DNA of 64,000 bases from Komagataeibacter sp. FNDCR2. GTDB lineage: Bacteria; Pseudomonadota; Alphaproteobacteria; Acetobacterales; Acetobacteraceae. A program made the position numbers and the translations under genes. The stretch is from NCBI RefSeq assembly GCF_021295395.1, contig NZ_JAIWOU010000001.1, positions 809,001-873,000 on the forward strand, in the 5' to 3' direction. How positions within the stretch are numbered: position 1 is the first letter of the stretch; each line of letters begins with the position of its first letter. Under the pieces are notes generated by a model. The model saw only the letters and a list, made by a program, of their open reading frames with translations. It was not told where the DNA came from and ran no database searches. This document shows, one piece after another, positions 28,306-36,044 of the stretch.

Positions 28306-28628
28306 TGATTTTCCCACATAAATCAGATGCCTTCACGGCTCGTTGCGGTCCTTGTGCCGCTTCGGTTTGGCGCATCGTTTTCCCCTGCCTGGCAATCCTG
28401 TGTTCCAAACGGTATCGGGCGCCCTTCGTTGCGGTGCTGCGCGCCTGCCGGTTTCGAACGTCGCCATTTGCGAAGCGGGTATGGAAACTTATGCAGGAAC
28501 TTCTGAAGTATGTTCTTCCGTTCCCCCGATGGAAGCAAAAGCCACATTCCATGTGGGGCTGCTCATCGCGTCGTGCCGTGATATGAAAACATATCGGCCC
28601 CCTCCCGCATCTGTGCGGTGAGTCGCTG
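28306..28628. other. Intergenic region between tRNA-Met and oxygenase-like gene
   Basis: 323 bases without a supported gene. A 93-codon frame on the plus strand (28305-28586) has no recognisable motif, no ribosome binding site and an Arg/Cys-rich composition, so it is treated as chance. No terminator-like hairpin with a T-run is seen. Confidence 0.4.
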
Positions 28629-29393
28629 TCAGGCCGGGGCAGTCCGGCGCATGATCCGGCGCAACCAGCTTCCGGCATGGGGGTTGCCGTAATGGAACAG
28701 GGCGGTGGCCCGGATTTTATCACGATCGCATGGTTCATTGGCGTGAATAATCCGATACCCCCAGAAGAAATATATATTCCCCGGCACCATGGATACTTTT
28801 GTATGTTTTATTTTTCCTGACAATATAAGTTTCTTCATAACCAACTGCGTTATTTTATTGTCGAGAAGGAGCTTGTCCATCAGGTTCCCGATATACGTTT
28901 TTCGTATTCTTCGCATCCTGGGCAGCATGATCAGGTCACCCTTTTGGCCCTCCGTGGGCATGATGACGGGCATCAGGGCCGTCAGCACAAAGGAATCGTA
29001 GTGAAACAGGAAAGCATGCTGCGCCCCGCTCCGACCGCTCAGGCAGCGTAAAACCTGATAAAATGACGATTCCGCAGCCACACGCCCTGTCCCCGCCTCG
29101 TACAGCTTCCGGCAGACCGCCTGAAATGCCGGTGCTTTCGACAGGGATTCCATGAACGTGCCCCGTGTATCGTCACGCCCGGAAAAAACGACGTATTCCC
29201 CGCCGGAATCAGCGACCTTACGTTCAATAAAACCACGTAGAAGCGCCAGATCCTCGGGATCAATACATTCGGTGGCGACACCATATCCCCGCCGGTTCAT
29301 ATCACTGATGATACGCGCCAATACAGTATCGGACAGGACCGGAAAAACAGGACGCACCACGCCGGATACGTCATTTGGCACATTCGACAGCAT
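28629..29393 (-). CDS. Putative Fe(II)/2-oxoglutarate-type oxygenase-like protein
   Basis: 254 residues, no close family recognised. The arrangement FLFHYDSF (His131-x-Asp133), GYRIIHANEP (His217) and DKIRATALFHY (Arg228) fits the HxD...H...R pattern of double-stranded beta-helix oxygenases of the phytanoyl-CoA dioxygenase type; strand-like MVPGNIYFFWGYRIIHAN supports the fold. The function remains inference. The preferred start is ATG 29393 with AGGTGA 6 bases upstream; GTG 29402 is in the same frame. Base composition in the middle (about 28790-28870) is clearly more AT-rich than neighbours, suggesting transfer. An 18-bp palindrome lies 45-62 bases upstream of the start. Confidence 0.6.
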   Translation of the reverse strand: MLSNVPNDVSGVVRPVFPVLSDTVLARIISDMNRRGYGVATECIDPEDLALLRGFIERKVADSGGEYVVFSGRDDTRGTFMESLSKAPAFQAVCRKLYEAGTGRVAAESSFYQVLRCLSGRSGAQHAFLFHYDSFVLTALMPVIMPTEGQKGDLIMLPRMRRIRKTYIGNLMDKLLLDNKITQLVMKKLILSGKIKHTKVSMVPGNIYFFWGYRIIHANEPCDRDKIRATALFHYGNPHAGSWLRRIMRRTAPA

Positions 29394-29437
29394 CGCGGTC
29401 ACCTGATTACATCAAAATGTTGGATATCAGTCGAAAA

Positions 29438-29455
29438 ATCATATCTGGATATGAT
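29438..29455 (-). promoter_or_regulatory. 18-bp palindrome upstream of oxygenase-like gene, candidate operator
   Basis: ATCATATC-TG-GATATGAT: two perfect 8-base arms around a 2-base centre. It lies 45-62 bases upstream of the start of the leftward gene at 28629-29393, where a repressor or activator site would be expected. The regulator is not identified; none is adjacent. Confidence 0.5.
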
Positions 29456-29639
29456 AGTGGAAATCCACGGACGATGAGTATTTCAGGAAGCCAGTATACG
29501 ACCAGTAGAGCGCAAACGCCGCCTGACTGATTTCGTTCCGTTTATGAAAGCGAATACAGAATTATCTTTTCCCCGACAGGGACAAACCAAAAACGCCCCG
29601 AATTCCAGATACGCGGCAGATCCGATGGCATAAAAAAGT
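29456..29639. other. Intergenic AT-richer stretch
   Basis: Part of the 334-base gap between the oxygenase-like gene and the esterase gene. Apart from the palindrome (29438-29455) and the hairpins at 29640-29715, I see no gene or repeat here. Confidence 0.4.
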
Positions 29640-29715
29640 AAACCCCCGGCATGGATATACCGGGGGTTTGCCACTTCAGGTCCCGTAGCCGGGCTGGAAA
29701 CCGCTTCCGGCTACG
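29640..29715 (-). terminator. Two stem-loops downstream of the esterase gene
   Basis: Stem 1: CGTAGCCGG (29684-29692) with CCGGCTACG (29707-29715). Stem 2: AAACCCCCGG with CCGGGGGTTT, 29640-29669, 12-base loop or less. On the minus strand both follow the esterase stop codon (29728); stem 2 is followed by ACTTTTTT, giving a plausible intrinsic terminator. Confidence 0.75.
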
Positions 29716-29727
29716 GCTTCGTGTCCG

Positions 29728-30684
29728 TTACAGGCCCAATGTCCGCTTCAGGCCCGCGCAGTAATTATCCATGAACCGGCGTGACAGTTCAGCGTCGGGC
29801 ACGAACATGTCGAACACATGATAGGCTCCCGGCACGACGGAAACCTCGGTGGGAACGCCGGACGCCATCAGGCGGCGGGCATAGTCCAGGTCCTCGCACA
29901 GGAACAGATCCATCGACCCCACCCCGATAAAGGTGGGAGGCAGGCCCGACAGATCCTTCGCCCGCGCGGCGGAGGCATAGGCAGGCGTATCGGGACCACC
30001 CGCCGATGCACCGAGATAGGCTTCCCATGCGAATTTGTTGGCCGAACGGGTCCAGACATATTCCCCGAAATCCGGCGCGGGATCGACCTTCGTCGCGGTC
30101 CGGTCATCCAGCATCGGGTAGATCAGCAACTGGTACGCAAGATGGTATTCCTTACGGTCCCGCGCCAGCAGCGACAGGGCGGCGCTCAGCCCGCCCCCCG
30201 CGCTTTCACCCGCGACCACAACCTTCTCCCGGTTGATCCCCAGCGGCTGTGCGTTTTCATGCACCCATTTCAGCACGGCGTAACAATCCTCGATCGCACC
30301 GGGATACCTGACCTCCGGCGCCAGGCGGTAATCGACCGAGACAATGACAAAGCCCATCCTGCGGGCCAGGACCTGACATTTGGGGTCATCGACTTCCGGA
30401 TGGCCGGAAACAAGGCCGCCCCCATGAATATAGACCATGGCCGGGGCATTGGGGCGGCGTTCGCGCGGCCGGTAAATCATCACCCGCACATCCGGCGCGC
30501 CCGGGGGGCCGGGTATATATTCCTCCTGCGTTTCAACGTCGGGCAGCGGCCGCCCCTCGATCAGGCGCACGGACGTCAGGAAGATTTCACGCACTTCGGG
30601 CAGGGAACGCTCCGACAGTCCGTCAAATGAAGGCATCTTTTCCAGAATCGGCAGGAATTCAGGATTTACGACGTTTTTGGGCAT
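29728..30684 (-). CDS. Alpha/beta-hydrolase, HSL-type esterase/lipase
   Basis: 318-residue carboxylesterase of the hormone-sensitive-lipase family (family IV). The oxyanion motif is HGGG (residues 87-90), the nucleophile is Ser161 in GESAGG, and the Asp and His are expected in SMDLFLCED and GAYHVFD near the C-terminus. No signal peptide, so it is cytoplasmic. It is followed by two hairpins that probably end its transcript, and preceded by a long AT-rich gap, so it is likely transcribed alone. The natural substrate is unknown; such enzymes hydrolyse short-chain acyl esters. Confidence 0.9.
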   Translation of the reverse strand: MPKNVVNPEFLPILEKMPSFDGLSERSLPEVREIFLTSVRLIEGRPLPDVETQEEYIPGPPGAPDVRVMIYRPRERRPNAPAMVYIHGGGLVSGHPEVDDPKCQVLARRMGFVIVSVDYRLAPEVRYPGAIEDCYAVLKWVHENAQPLGINREKVVVAGESAGGGLSAALSLLARDRKEYHLAYQLLIYPMLDDRTATKVDPAPDFGEYVWTRSANKFAWEAYLGASAGGPDTPAYASAARAKDLSGLPPTFIGVGSMDLFLCEDLDYARRLMASGVPTEVSVVPGAYHVFDMFVPDAELSRRFMDNYCAGLKRTLGL

Positions 30685-31088
30685 GATGAATACGGTCCTC
30701 TTATATCAGAACGGACCCGTGGGCCGTTTCGATACACGGGAGCGTCCTGCACGCAGGCCCATACAACCATGATGGAAATCAAGTACATCCCACCATAAAT
30801 GAATATAAAATATAAGCGCATACTATTTGTTTATCTATTATATTTGAAATATGCCTGAGTTTATAACATTTATAACAAATAAACATAAGAATATAAGCGG
30901 AATATTCGCCCCATTCACACCCAGGCCAACCTGATGCATCCCACCAGCGCGGAAAACCACACGGCCATGACAGCCCGCCCCCATAACGATCCGGGAGCGT
31001 ATTAACTGTTGCGTTTCACCATGCATTATGCTGCTGTCTGACATGCACAGGAAGACGTGTTCCTTCTCATCCTTTCAGGGAATGTGAC
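30685..31088. other. AT-rich divergent intergenic region
   Basis: About 400 bases between the leftward esterase gene and the rightward CsbD-like gene. The part at 30800-30900 is unusually AT-rich and contains the 10-base direct repeat AATATAAGCG (near 30808 and 30890) plus several TATAAT-like hexamers; promoters for both sides are likely here. No ORF with a credible ribosome binding site was found. Confidence 0.5.
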
Positions 31089-31277
31089 ATGGATCGTTTC
31101 AAGATACTGCTTCGTGGTCGCACCAACGTGGTACTGGGCCAGCTTAAACAGGAAATCGGCCAGGCCACCGGCCTGCGTCGGCTGGAGCGCCGGGGTATCG
31201 TGCAGGAAATGCGCGGTTTTTCCCAAACGGCGCGCCTGCATCGCATGGCCGCGATGGAACAGGCGGAACAGGACTAG
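31089..31277 (+). CDS. Small CsbD-like protein
   Basis: 62 residues, charged and probably helical. The pattern LGQLKQEIGQATGLRRLERRGIVQEMRG resembles the repeat-like core of CsbD/YjbJ general-stress proteins (GK-x-KE-x2-G-x2-TG-x3-LE-x-GK). AGGGA lies 9 bases before the ATG. The family is induced by envelope, osmotic or stationary-phase stress in other bacteria, with no known biochemical activity. It begins a short run of small genes on this strand. Confidence 0.65.
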   Translation: MDRFKILLRGRTNVVLGQLKQEIGQATGLRRLERRGIVQEMRGFSQTARLHRMAAMEQAEQD

Positions 31278-31391
31278 CCCCCCACGGACCACCCGTAATG
31301 CCCGATGCATAACCGCATCGCGCGCAGGGTGGTTGCCCCGATACCCGCAGCCCGTACGATGGCCTATCACCATCCAAGCGGGAATACGGCC

Positions 31392-31631
31392 ATGACCATA
31401 GACCAGATTATCGACCTGCCCTTCACCACCGACGCCATGAAGGCCGCCGTGGAGCGGCGCATCATCCAGGCACCCGAACTCTCCGATCAGGAAAAACATG
31501 ACCTGAGCGTGACGCTGGCGGGTCTCGACGCCCCTCGCCTCGCCACGCTGGTCGAGACCGTTCTGGGCCACGCCATTGAATCCGGGCCTGAAATCCTGCC
31601 CTATCTGAAGCGGATCGGCCAGCAGGGCTGA
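31392..31631 (+). CDS. Hypothetical 79-residue acidic protein
   Basis: I do not recognise this protein. From the ATG at 31392 it reads MTIDQIIDLPFTTDAMKAAV, is predicted soluble and helical, and contains a Leu-rich segment (LSVTLAGLDAPRLATLVETVLG). The frame is open upstream to 31305, but the extra part is Arg/Pro-rich without a binding site. Follows the CsbD-like gene by 114 bases and is convergent with the DUF2075 gene, whose stop is 7 bases away. Confidence 0.55.
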   Translation: MTIDQIIDLPFTTDAMKAAVERRIIQAPELSDQEKHDLSVTLAGLDAPRLATLVETVLGHAIESGPEILPYLKRIGQQG

Positions 31632-31638
31632 GACGCCG

Positions 31639-32895
31639 CTATGACGCGGCGGCCAGCACCGGGCGTGCTGCCTGCCGCGCCTTCCACAATACCGCCAGGC
31701 GGGCCCGCAGCCTGGCATCGCTGGCGTAGATATACAGCCCCCGGACGCCACGGGTCATGAGAACATTGATGGAATTGAGGATAATCCGCGCCATCACCGC
31801 CGGCGGGTTGTCCACACCGTCACGCCCGGTGAAGGCGGCCCGGTCCTCATACCGCGCGGGATCAATCACGATACGGTCCGTAGCGGGGTCATAGGTGACG
31901 GATGGCCCCAGGATGACACCGGCATAATTCAGGTCGAACCCCTGAATGGTGTAAACCGATCCCACCTCATCAATCGTATCCGCCCGCTCGGCCCACGGCA
32001 GCCGCGCCTGTGGCATGGCGCGATCCCAGCGCAGGTGAAAGCGCCCCTCCGTAATGAAGTGGTCCTGCCCGTTCAGGGTATAGGGATAGTCATAGGTCGC
32101 CAGCATCCGGCACATGCCGTATTGCGCATCACGCTGCCTTATGGCGTCGTACATAGTCCGCGCATCATCATAAATGCGGAAATCGAAGGACTGCGGCGCG
32201 GGTAGCGGGCGCAGGCATCCATCGCGCAGGGCGCGTATCCACGCCATGACATCCGCATGGGCGTGCATGCGGAACTGCTGGTCCAGCCTGCGGGTCACGA
32301 CCGGATACCCCGCGACCAGCCGGGCCAGTGTCGCGTCATCCCACAGGCTTTTGAATTTGAGTACCTGCCGGGCATCGAACACGATCACGACCACATGGGC
32401 ATGGCGGATGATTTCCGCCAGCTGGTTGTCCTGCCGGAAGCGGTTATAGGGGTCGCTGCGGGTCAGCAGCAGGTGCGCCTCATCCACCAGCACGATATCG
32501 GCGCGCCGGCCCGTGCCAGCCATCTGGTTGATGAAGGTTGTCGGGCGTTCAAAATCCTTCTTGCGCAGGCCGGGCTGGTCCTGGGCAATGTTGCGATACA
32601 GCTTGATCATTTCAGGGTGGTTCACCAGCACCCGGTTCTGGCTGCCATGCAGGGGATCATGCGGATCGTCCCCGCGCGCGGCGTGCTGGATGGCGGTGAA
32701 CAGCGTATTGAGCAGCAGGCTTTTGCCGGTGCCCGCATCACCTTCGATAATGAACAGGGCATGCCCGTCGGCCCGATGGGCACGGCAGAATGCCAGCACC
32801 TCGTCCTTCAGCCGTGATTGCGCGGCTGTCAGCGCCATGGTGGGGGCAAGCCGGACCTGGGCGCTATCGGGACTGGACTGGGTGGGGTCGTGCAT
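31639..32895 (-). CDS. DUF2075-family P-loop NTPase
   Basis: 418 residues. Walker A GDAGTGKS (52-59), Walker B IVLVDEAHLL (Asp138, Glu139), a helicase-like motif RRLDQQFRMH, and the late motifs VGSVYTIQGFDLNYAGVILGP and LMTRGVRGLYIYA, which together mark the DUF2075 (schlafen-like helicase-related) family. These proteins resemble superfamily 1 helicases without a demonstrated substrate; some occur near defence or stress genes. No nuclease domain is fused here. It has no adjacent partner gene other than small proteins on the opposite strand. Confidence 0.8.
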   Translation of the reverse strand: MHDPTQSSPDSAQVRLAPTMALTAAQSRLKDEVLAFCRAHRADGHALFIIEGDAGTGKSLLLNTLFTAIQHAARGDDPHDPLHGSQNRVLVNHPEMIKLYRNIAQDQPGLRKKDFERPTTFINQMAGTGRRADIVLVDEAHLLLTRSDPYNRFRQDNQLAEIIRHAHVVVIVFDARQVLKFKSLWDDATLARLVAGYPVVTRRLDQQFRMHAHADVMAWIRALRDGCLRPLPAPQSFDFRIYDDARTMYDAIRQRDAQYGMCRMLATYDYPYTLNGQDHFITEGRFHLRWDRAMPQARLPWAERADTIDEVGSVYTIQGFDLNYAGVILGPSVTYDPATDRIVIDPARYEDRAAFTGRDGVDNPPAVMARIILNSINVLMTRGVRGLYIYASDARLRARLAVLWKARQAARPVLAAAS

Positions 32896-33057
32896 GTCTT
32901 TTTTTCCGTAAACCTGTCCGTAATACGGGATGGGACCGGAGCAGATATGTGAAATATGCCCTGGCGCCGTGCATCCCTATCGGTTTTCGTGCGCTCCTAT
33001 ACGTTATAACACGATGGCGCGCATTTTGCGTTCCACCAAGGACAGGATTGCCCCACC

Positions 33058-33309
33058 ATGACCGACAAACCCACCGCCGCCGCCCGCGAACACCTGCACA
33101 GGCTGGCCGACAAGGGGCTGAAAGAGCCCAAGCTCCTGCAAAAGGAAGAAGTCATTGCGCTGGCCGTGCACGTGGCTGGCGAACATGGCCATGCATCCGA
33201 GCGCGAGCATGAGATTGCCAAAAAGGCCCAGCACAACCCCGAAGGTGTCACCGCCGCCGAAATCCAGGCCCTGTGCGCCCATGTAAAGGGCGAACGCACG
33301 GCCCGCTGA
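33058..33309 (+). CDS. Hypothetical 83-residue charged protein
   Basis: Not recognised. Lys/Glu/His-rich, probably all helical (EHLHRLADKGLKEPKLLQKEEVIALAVH), no signal peptide, no Cys. AGGA lies 9 bases before the ATG at 33058. Composition is like small stress-associated proteins found singly in acetic acid bacteria, but that is impression, not evidence. Divergent from the DUF2075 gene with about 160 bases between. Confidence 0.6.
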   Translation: MTDKPTAAAREHLHRLADKGLKEPKLLQKEEVIALAVHVAGEHGHASEREHEIAKKAQHNPEGVTAAEIQALCAHVKGERTAR

Positions 33310-33396
33310 TCCCCAAGGGCCGTGGGACAGGGGGCAACCCCCGTTCCGGGTGGAAAGACACGCGCCCATTACCCGGCCGGGGCCATGGGCGCGGTC

Positions 33397-33612
33397 TTAC
33401 CACCGCATCTTGCTACCCGTGCGTTCCAGCAGGCCGCCAATAAAGGCCAGCAGCATGACGCCGCCCAGAAACACGCCCCATGCGGCCAGGAACCCGGCAA
33501 TTCCGGCCAGCCCCAGGCCGATGACATGCCATGGCGCAAGGCTCACGCCCAGCAGGAAATGCCCCCCTGCCACCGCAGCCAGAACCCATATACACGGCCA
33601 GACCCCCCGCAT
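33397..33612 (-). CDS. Small membrane protein, unknown function
   Basis: 71 residues with two strong hydrophobic segments (CIWVLAAVAGGHFLLGVSLA and GLGLAGIAGFLAAWGVFLGG) separated by a short turn and ending in a charged tail (LERTGSKMRW). Two-helix topology is clear; function is not. Opposite-strand frames over the same bases are Pro/Arg-rich and look like shadows. Confidence 0.5.
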   Translation of the reverse strand: MRGVWPCIWVLAAVAGGHFLLGVSLAPWHVIGLGLAGIAGFLAAWGVFLGGVMLLAFIGGLLERTGSKMRW

Positions 33613-33734
33613 GTTCCCCCCGTTTCCATTCGCGACGCAGCGTTTGCGGTCCCGATGTCATAACGGACTGCGGGCCGCATGGACAGGGGCCGGGGAAACG
33701 GGGCTTTTTTACATATAAGGAAACAGACTTATTC

Positions 33735-34460
33735 ATGATACAGGACCGGACCGAAGGAAAAATAAGGGGTATTCCGGTCGGCATGACTATCCGCACACGT
33801 TTCCCCATCTACTCCGTGCCCGAACGGGCGACCGACCTGCTGGTGCATGTGGTGGGGGTTGTGGGGCTGGGGTACGGAATGCTCTGGCTGCTCCATACGG
33901 CCATGCGGTCGCATTCCGCGCTGGAAGCGGGGGTAACGGCGCTGTACTGCGGCGGTATCCTGGCGACATGCCTGTCCTCGGCCGCCTATAATTTCTGCCC
34001 GCCTTCCCGGCTCAAGGGCGGGTTGCAGCGGATCGACCAGTCCGTCATCTTCATCGCCATTGCCGCCACCTATACCCCGTTCATCCTGCTGGGGGGACAC
34101 GGCGTGGCCAGCCTGTGGTTCTGCGGCCTGCTCTGGGCCATGGCGCTGATCGGGGTCACGGCCAAGATGTGCTTTTTCACATGGTCGCGCCGGTTCCATG
34201 TGGTGCCCTATCTGTGCGTGGCGTGGGTGTTCTTCCTCTGCCCCGATCCACGGGTCTGGATGCTGCCTTCCCCGGCCTTTTTCCTGCTGGTGCTGGGGCT
34301 GGTCTTCTACTGCATCGGGGTGGTGTTCTACATGCGTGAGAACATGCCCTTTTCCAACGCATTATGGCACGTCATGGTGGTGCTGGGCGCGGGCACGCAC
34401 ATGGCGGCCGTAGGCAGCATGCTGCTGCATTGCGGCCCCGGCCTGTCCGGCCGGGGCTGA
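33735..34460 (+). CDS. PAQR/hemolysin III-family membrane protein
   Basis: 241 residues, seven hydrophobic segments. The family pattern is visible: ERATDLLVHVVGVVGLG at the N-terminus, LSSAAYNFCPPSRLKGGLQRIDQSVIFIAIAATYTPF (Ser, His-to-Asp region of the metal site), and ALWHVMVVLGAGTHMAAV with a His near the end. Homologues are called hemolysin III, although haemolysis is mostly unproven; eukaryotic relatives are adiponectin receptors with ceramidase activity. Two starts are possible: 33735 and 33783. Its stop is 6 bases from the stop of the convergent sugar transporter gene. Confidence 0.82.
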   Translation: MIQDRTEGKIRGIPVGMTIRTRFPIYSVPERATDLLVHVVGVVGLGYGMLWLLHTAMRSHSALEAGVTALYCGGILATCLSSAAYNFCPPSRLKGGLQRIDQSVIFIAIAATYTPFILLGGHGVASLWFCGLLWAMALIGVTAKMCFFTWSRRFHVVPYLCVAWVFFLCPDPRVWMLPSPAFFLLVLGLVFYCIGVVFYMRENMPFSNALWHVMVVLGAGTHMAAVGSMLLHCGPGLSGRG

Positions 34461-34465
34461 GTCAG

Positions 34466-35896
34466 TCAGCGGCCGATTTCACGCAGCGGGCGTCCGGCCT
34501 CAAGATGCTGTTCGATCACTTCGAGCGGGACATTACGCGTCTCGGGCACCAGCAGCACGGTAAACAGCATGAACAGGATATTGAGCGCGCTGAACCCCGC
34601 GAATGTCCAGCCCGCGCCAGCCACCGCCACGATACTGAGGAATGTGTTGCTCACCCCCCAGTCCATGCCCCAGTTGGCCAGCGTGGAGCAGGCAACGCCA
34701 AAATCACGGCCCTCGATCGGCTGTATTTCCGAACACAGCGTCCATACCAGCGGGCCCGCGCCAATGCCGAACCCCGCCACGAACACCAGCAGCGCCACCA
34801 TAAGGGAAGATGTAGCCCCCAGCCCCTGAAGGTGCATGCCCTCGATCACCGCCGCCACGGCCAGCGCCGCCGCCATGATGATGCAGCTTGCCGCCAGCAG
34901 CGGCCTGCGCCCCCAGCGTGAGACCATGTAAACGGCGACAACACCGATCACGGCATTGATAACCCCCACCAGCACGGTCGCCCACGCGGCGGCGGAGGTG
35001 CCGAAATGCGCCCCCTCCAGGATCTTTGGCGCGTAATACAGGACCACATTGATGCCGGTAAGCTGCTGCATGACCTGCAGCCCGATACCCAGCGCGACGG
35101 AGCGGCGGAAATACGGCTTACGCCGCAGCAGGGCAAACCCGCCGACAGGATGCCCCTCCCCCAGTTCGTGACGGATATTGTCCAGTTCCCTGTCCGCCAC
35201 CGCCTCATCGCCACGCAGGCTGCGCAGCACCCGGCGCGCCTCCTCAAACCGGCCGCGCGCCGCCAGCCATGACGGGCTGGCGGGCAGGAACAGGCACCCC
35301 ACGCATAGCAGCGCCGCCGGAATGACCGGCAACCCCACCATAAGCCGCCAGTGCCCGCCACCCGAAAAAATTCCCCCTGCCAGATAACCAAGCAGGATCC
35401 CGGCGGACTGGAGCATGGAGAAGGTGGACACCATGGTGCCCCGCATCATGCCCGTGGTCAGTTCGGAAATGTAAAGCGGGGCGGTGAAGGTGCAGATGCC
35501 AATGGCCATGCCGATCAGGAACCGCCCCAGCAGGATCTGTTCGATCAACCCGGCGGTGGCGCATAGCAGCGCCCCCACCGCGATCAGCAACGTCGCGGTG
35601 CCCAGTGTCAGCTTGCGCCCGAAACGGCGCGAGAACACCCCCGCCCCCAGCGAACCGAGCAGCGCGCCGATCATCAGCACCGACACGATCCATTCCTGCA
35701 TGCGTGGCGAGGCATGGAAATCACGGCCGATAAAGCCCAGGGCCTCGGCGATCAGGCCCGTATCCAGCCCGACCAGCAGGCCGGCGGCGGCTGTGGTCAG
35801 GGCCGCACGGACCACCTGGGCGTTCCGGCCGGCCGGGGCGGTCGCGCTGGCGGGGGCATCCTTAAGGGAGGCGGATGAAGTCGCAGGCTGTAACAC
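34466..35896 (-). CDS. Sugar-porter family MFS transporter
   Basis: 476 residues with 12 hydrophobic segments. Sugar-porter signatures: GLDTGLIAEALGFI in TM1, SRRFGRKLTLG between TM2 and TM3, LISELT-like YISELTTGMMRGTM, the QQLTGINVVLYYAP motif in TM7 that contacts sugar in XylE/GLUT, VSRWGRRPLLA, and VPETRNVPLEVIE at the C-terminus. A hexose or pentose proton symporter is likely; the specific sugar is not readable. The start codon is GTG at 35896 with AGGGGA about 10 bases upstream. Confidence 0.9.
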   Translation of the reverse strand: MLQPATSSASLKDAPASATAPAGRNAQVVRAALTTAAAGLLVGLDTGLIAEALGFIGRDFHASPRMQEWIVSVLMIGALLGSLGAGVFSRRFGRKLTLGTATLLIAVGALLCATAGLIEQILLGRFLIGMAIGICTFTAPLYISELTTGMMRGTMVSTFSMLQSAGILLGYLAGGIFSGGGHWRLMVGLPVIPAALLCVGCLFLPASPSWLAARGRFEEARRVLRSLRGDEAVADRELDNIRHELGEGHPVGGFALLRRKPYFRRSVALGIGLQVMQQLTGINVVLYYAPKILEGAHFGTSAAAWATVLVGVINAVIGVVAVYMVSRWGRRPLLAASCIIMAAALAVAAVIEGMHLQGLGATSSLMVALLVFVAGFGIGAGPLVWTLCSEIQPIEGRDFGVACSTLANWGMDWGVSNTFLSIVAVAGAGWTFAGFSALNILFMLFTVLLVPETRNVPLEVIEQHLEAGRPLREIGR

Positions 35897-36044
35897 GTTA
35901 CTCTAATCCCCTGGTCTGCGGCGCCATGTCGGGCCGGTCCGTCCGGTCAGGCTTATGCCATAGACGATGCTACAACCTCCCATCCATGACACAACCCCGC
36001 CACCGGACGGATGGGGACGCATTATTTTCCGTAGGGGCGCGGGC

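Noticed and set aside
28305-28586. 93-codon plus-strand frame after tRNA-Met
   Set aside because: No ribosome binding site, no recognisable motif, Cys/Arg-rich composition.
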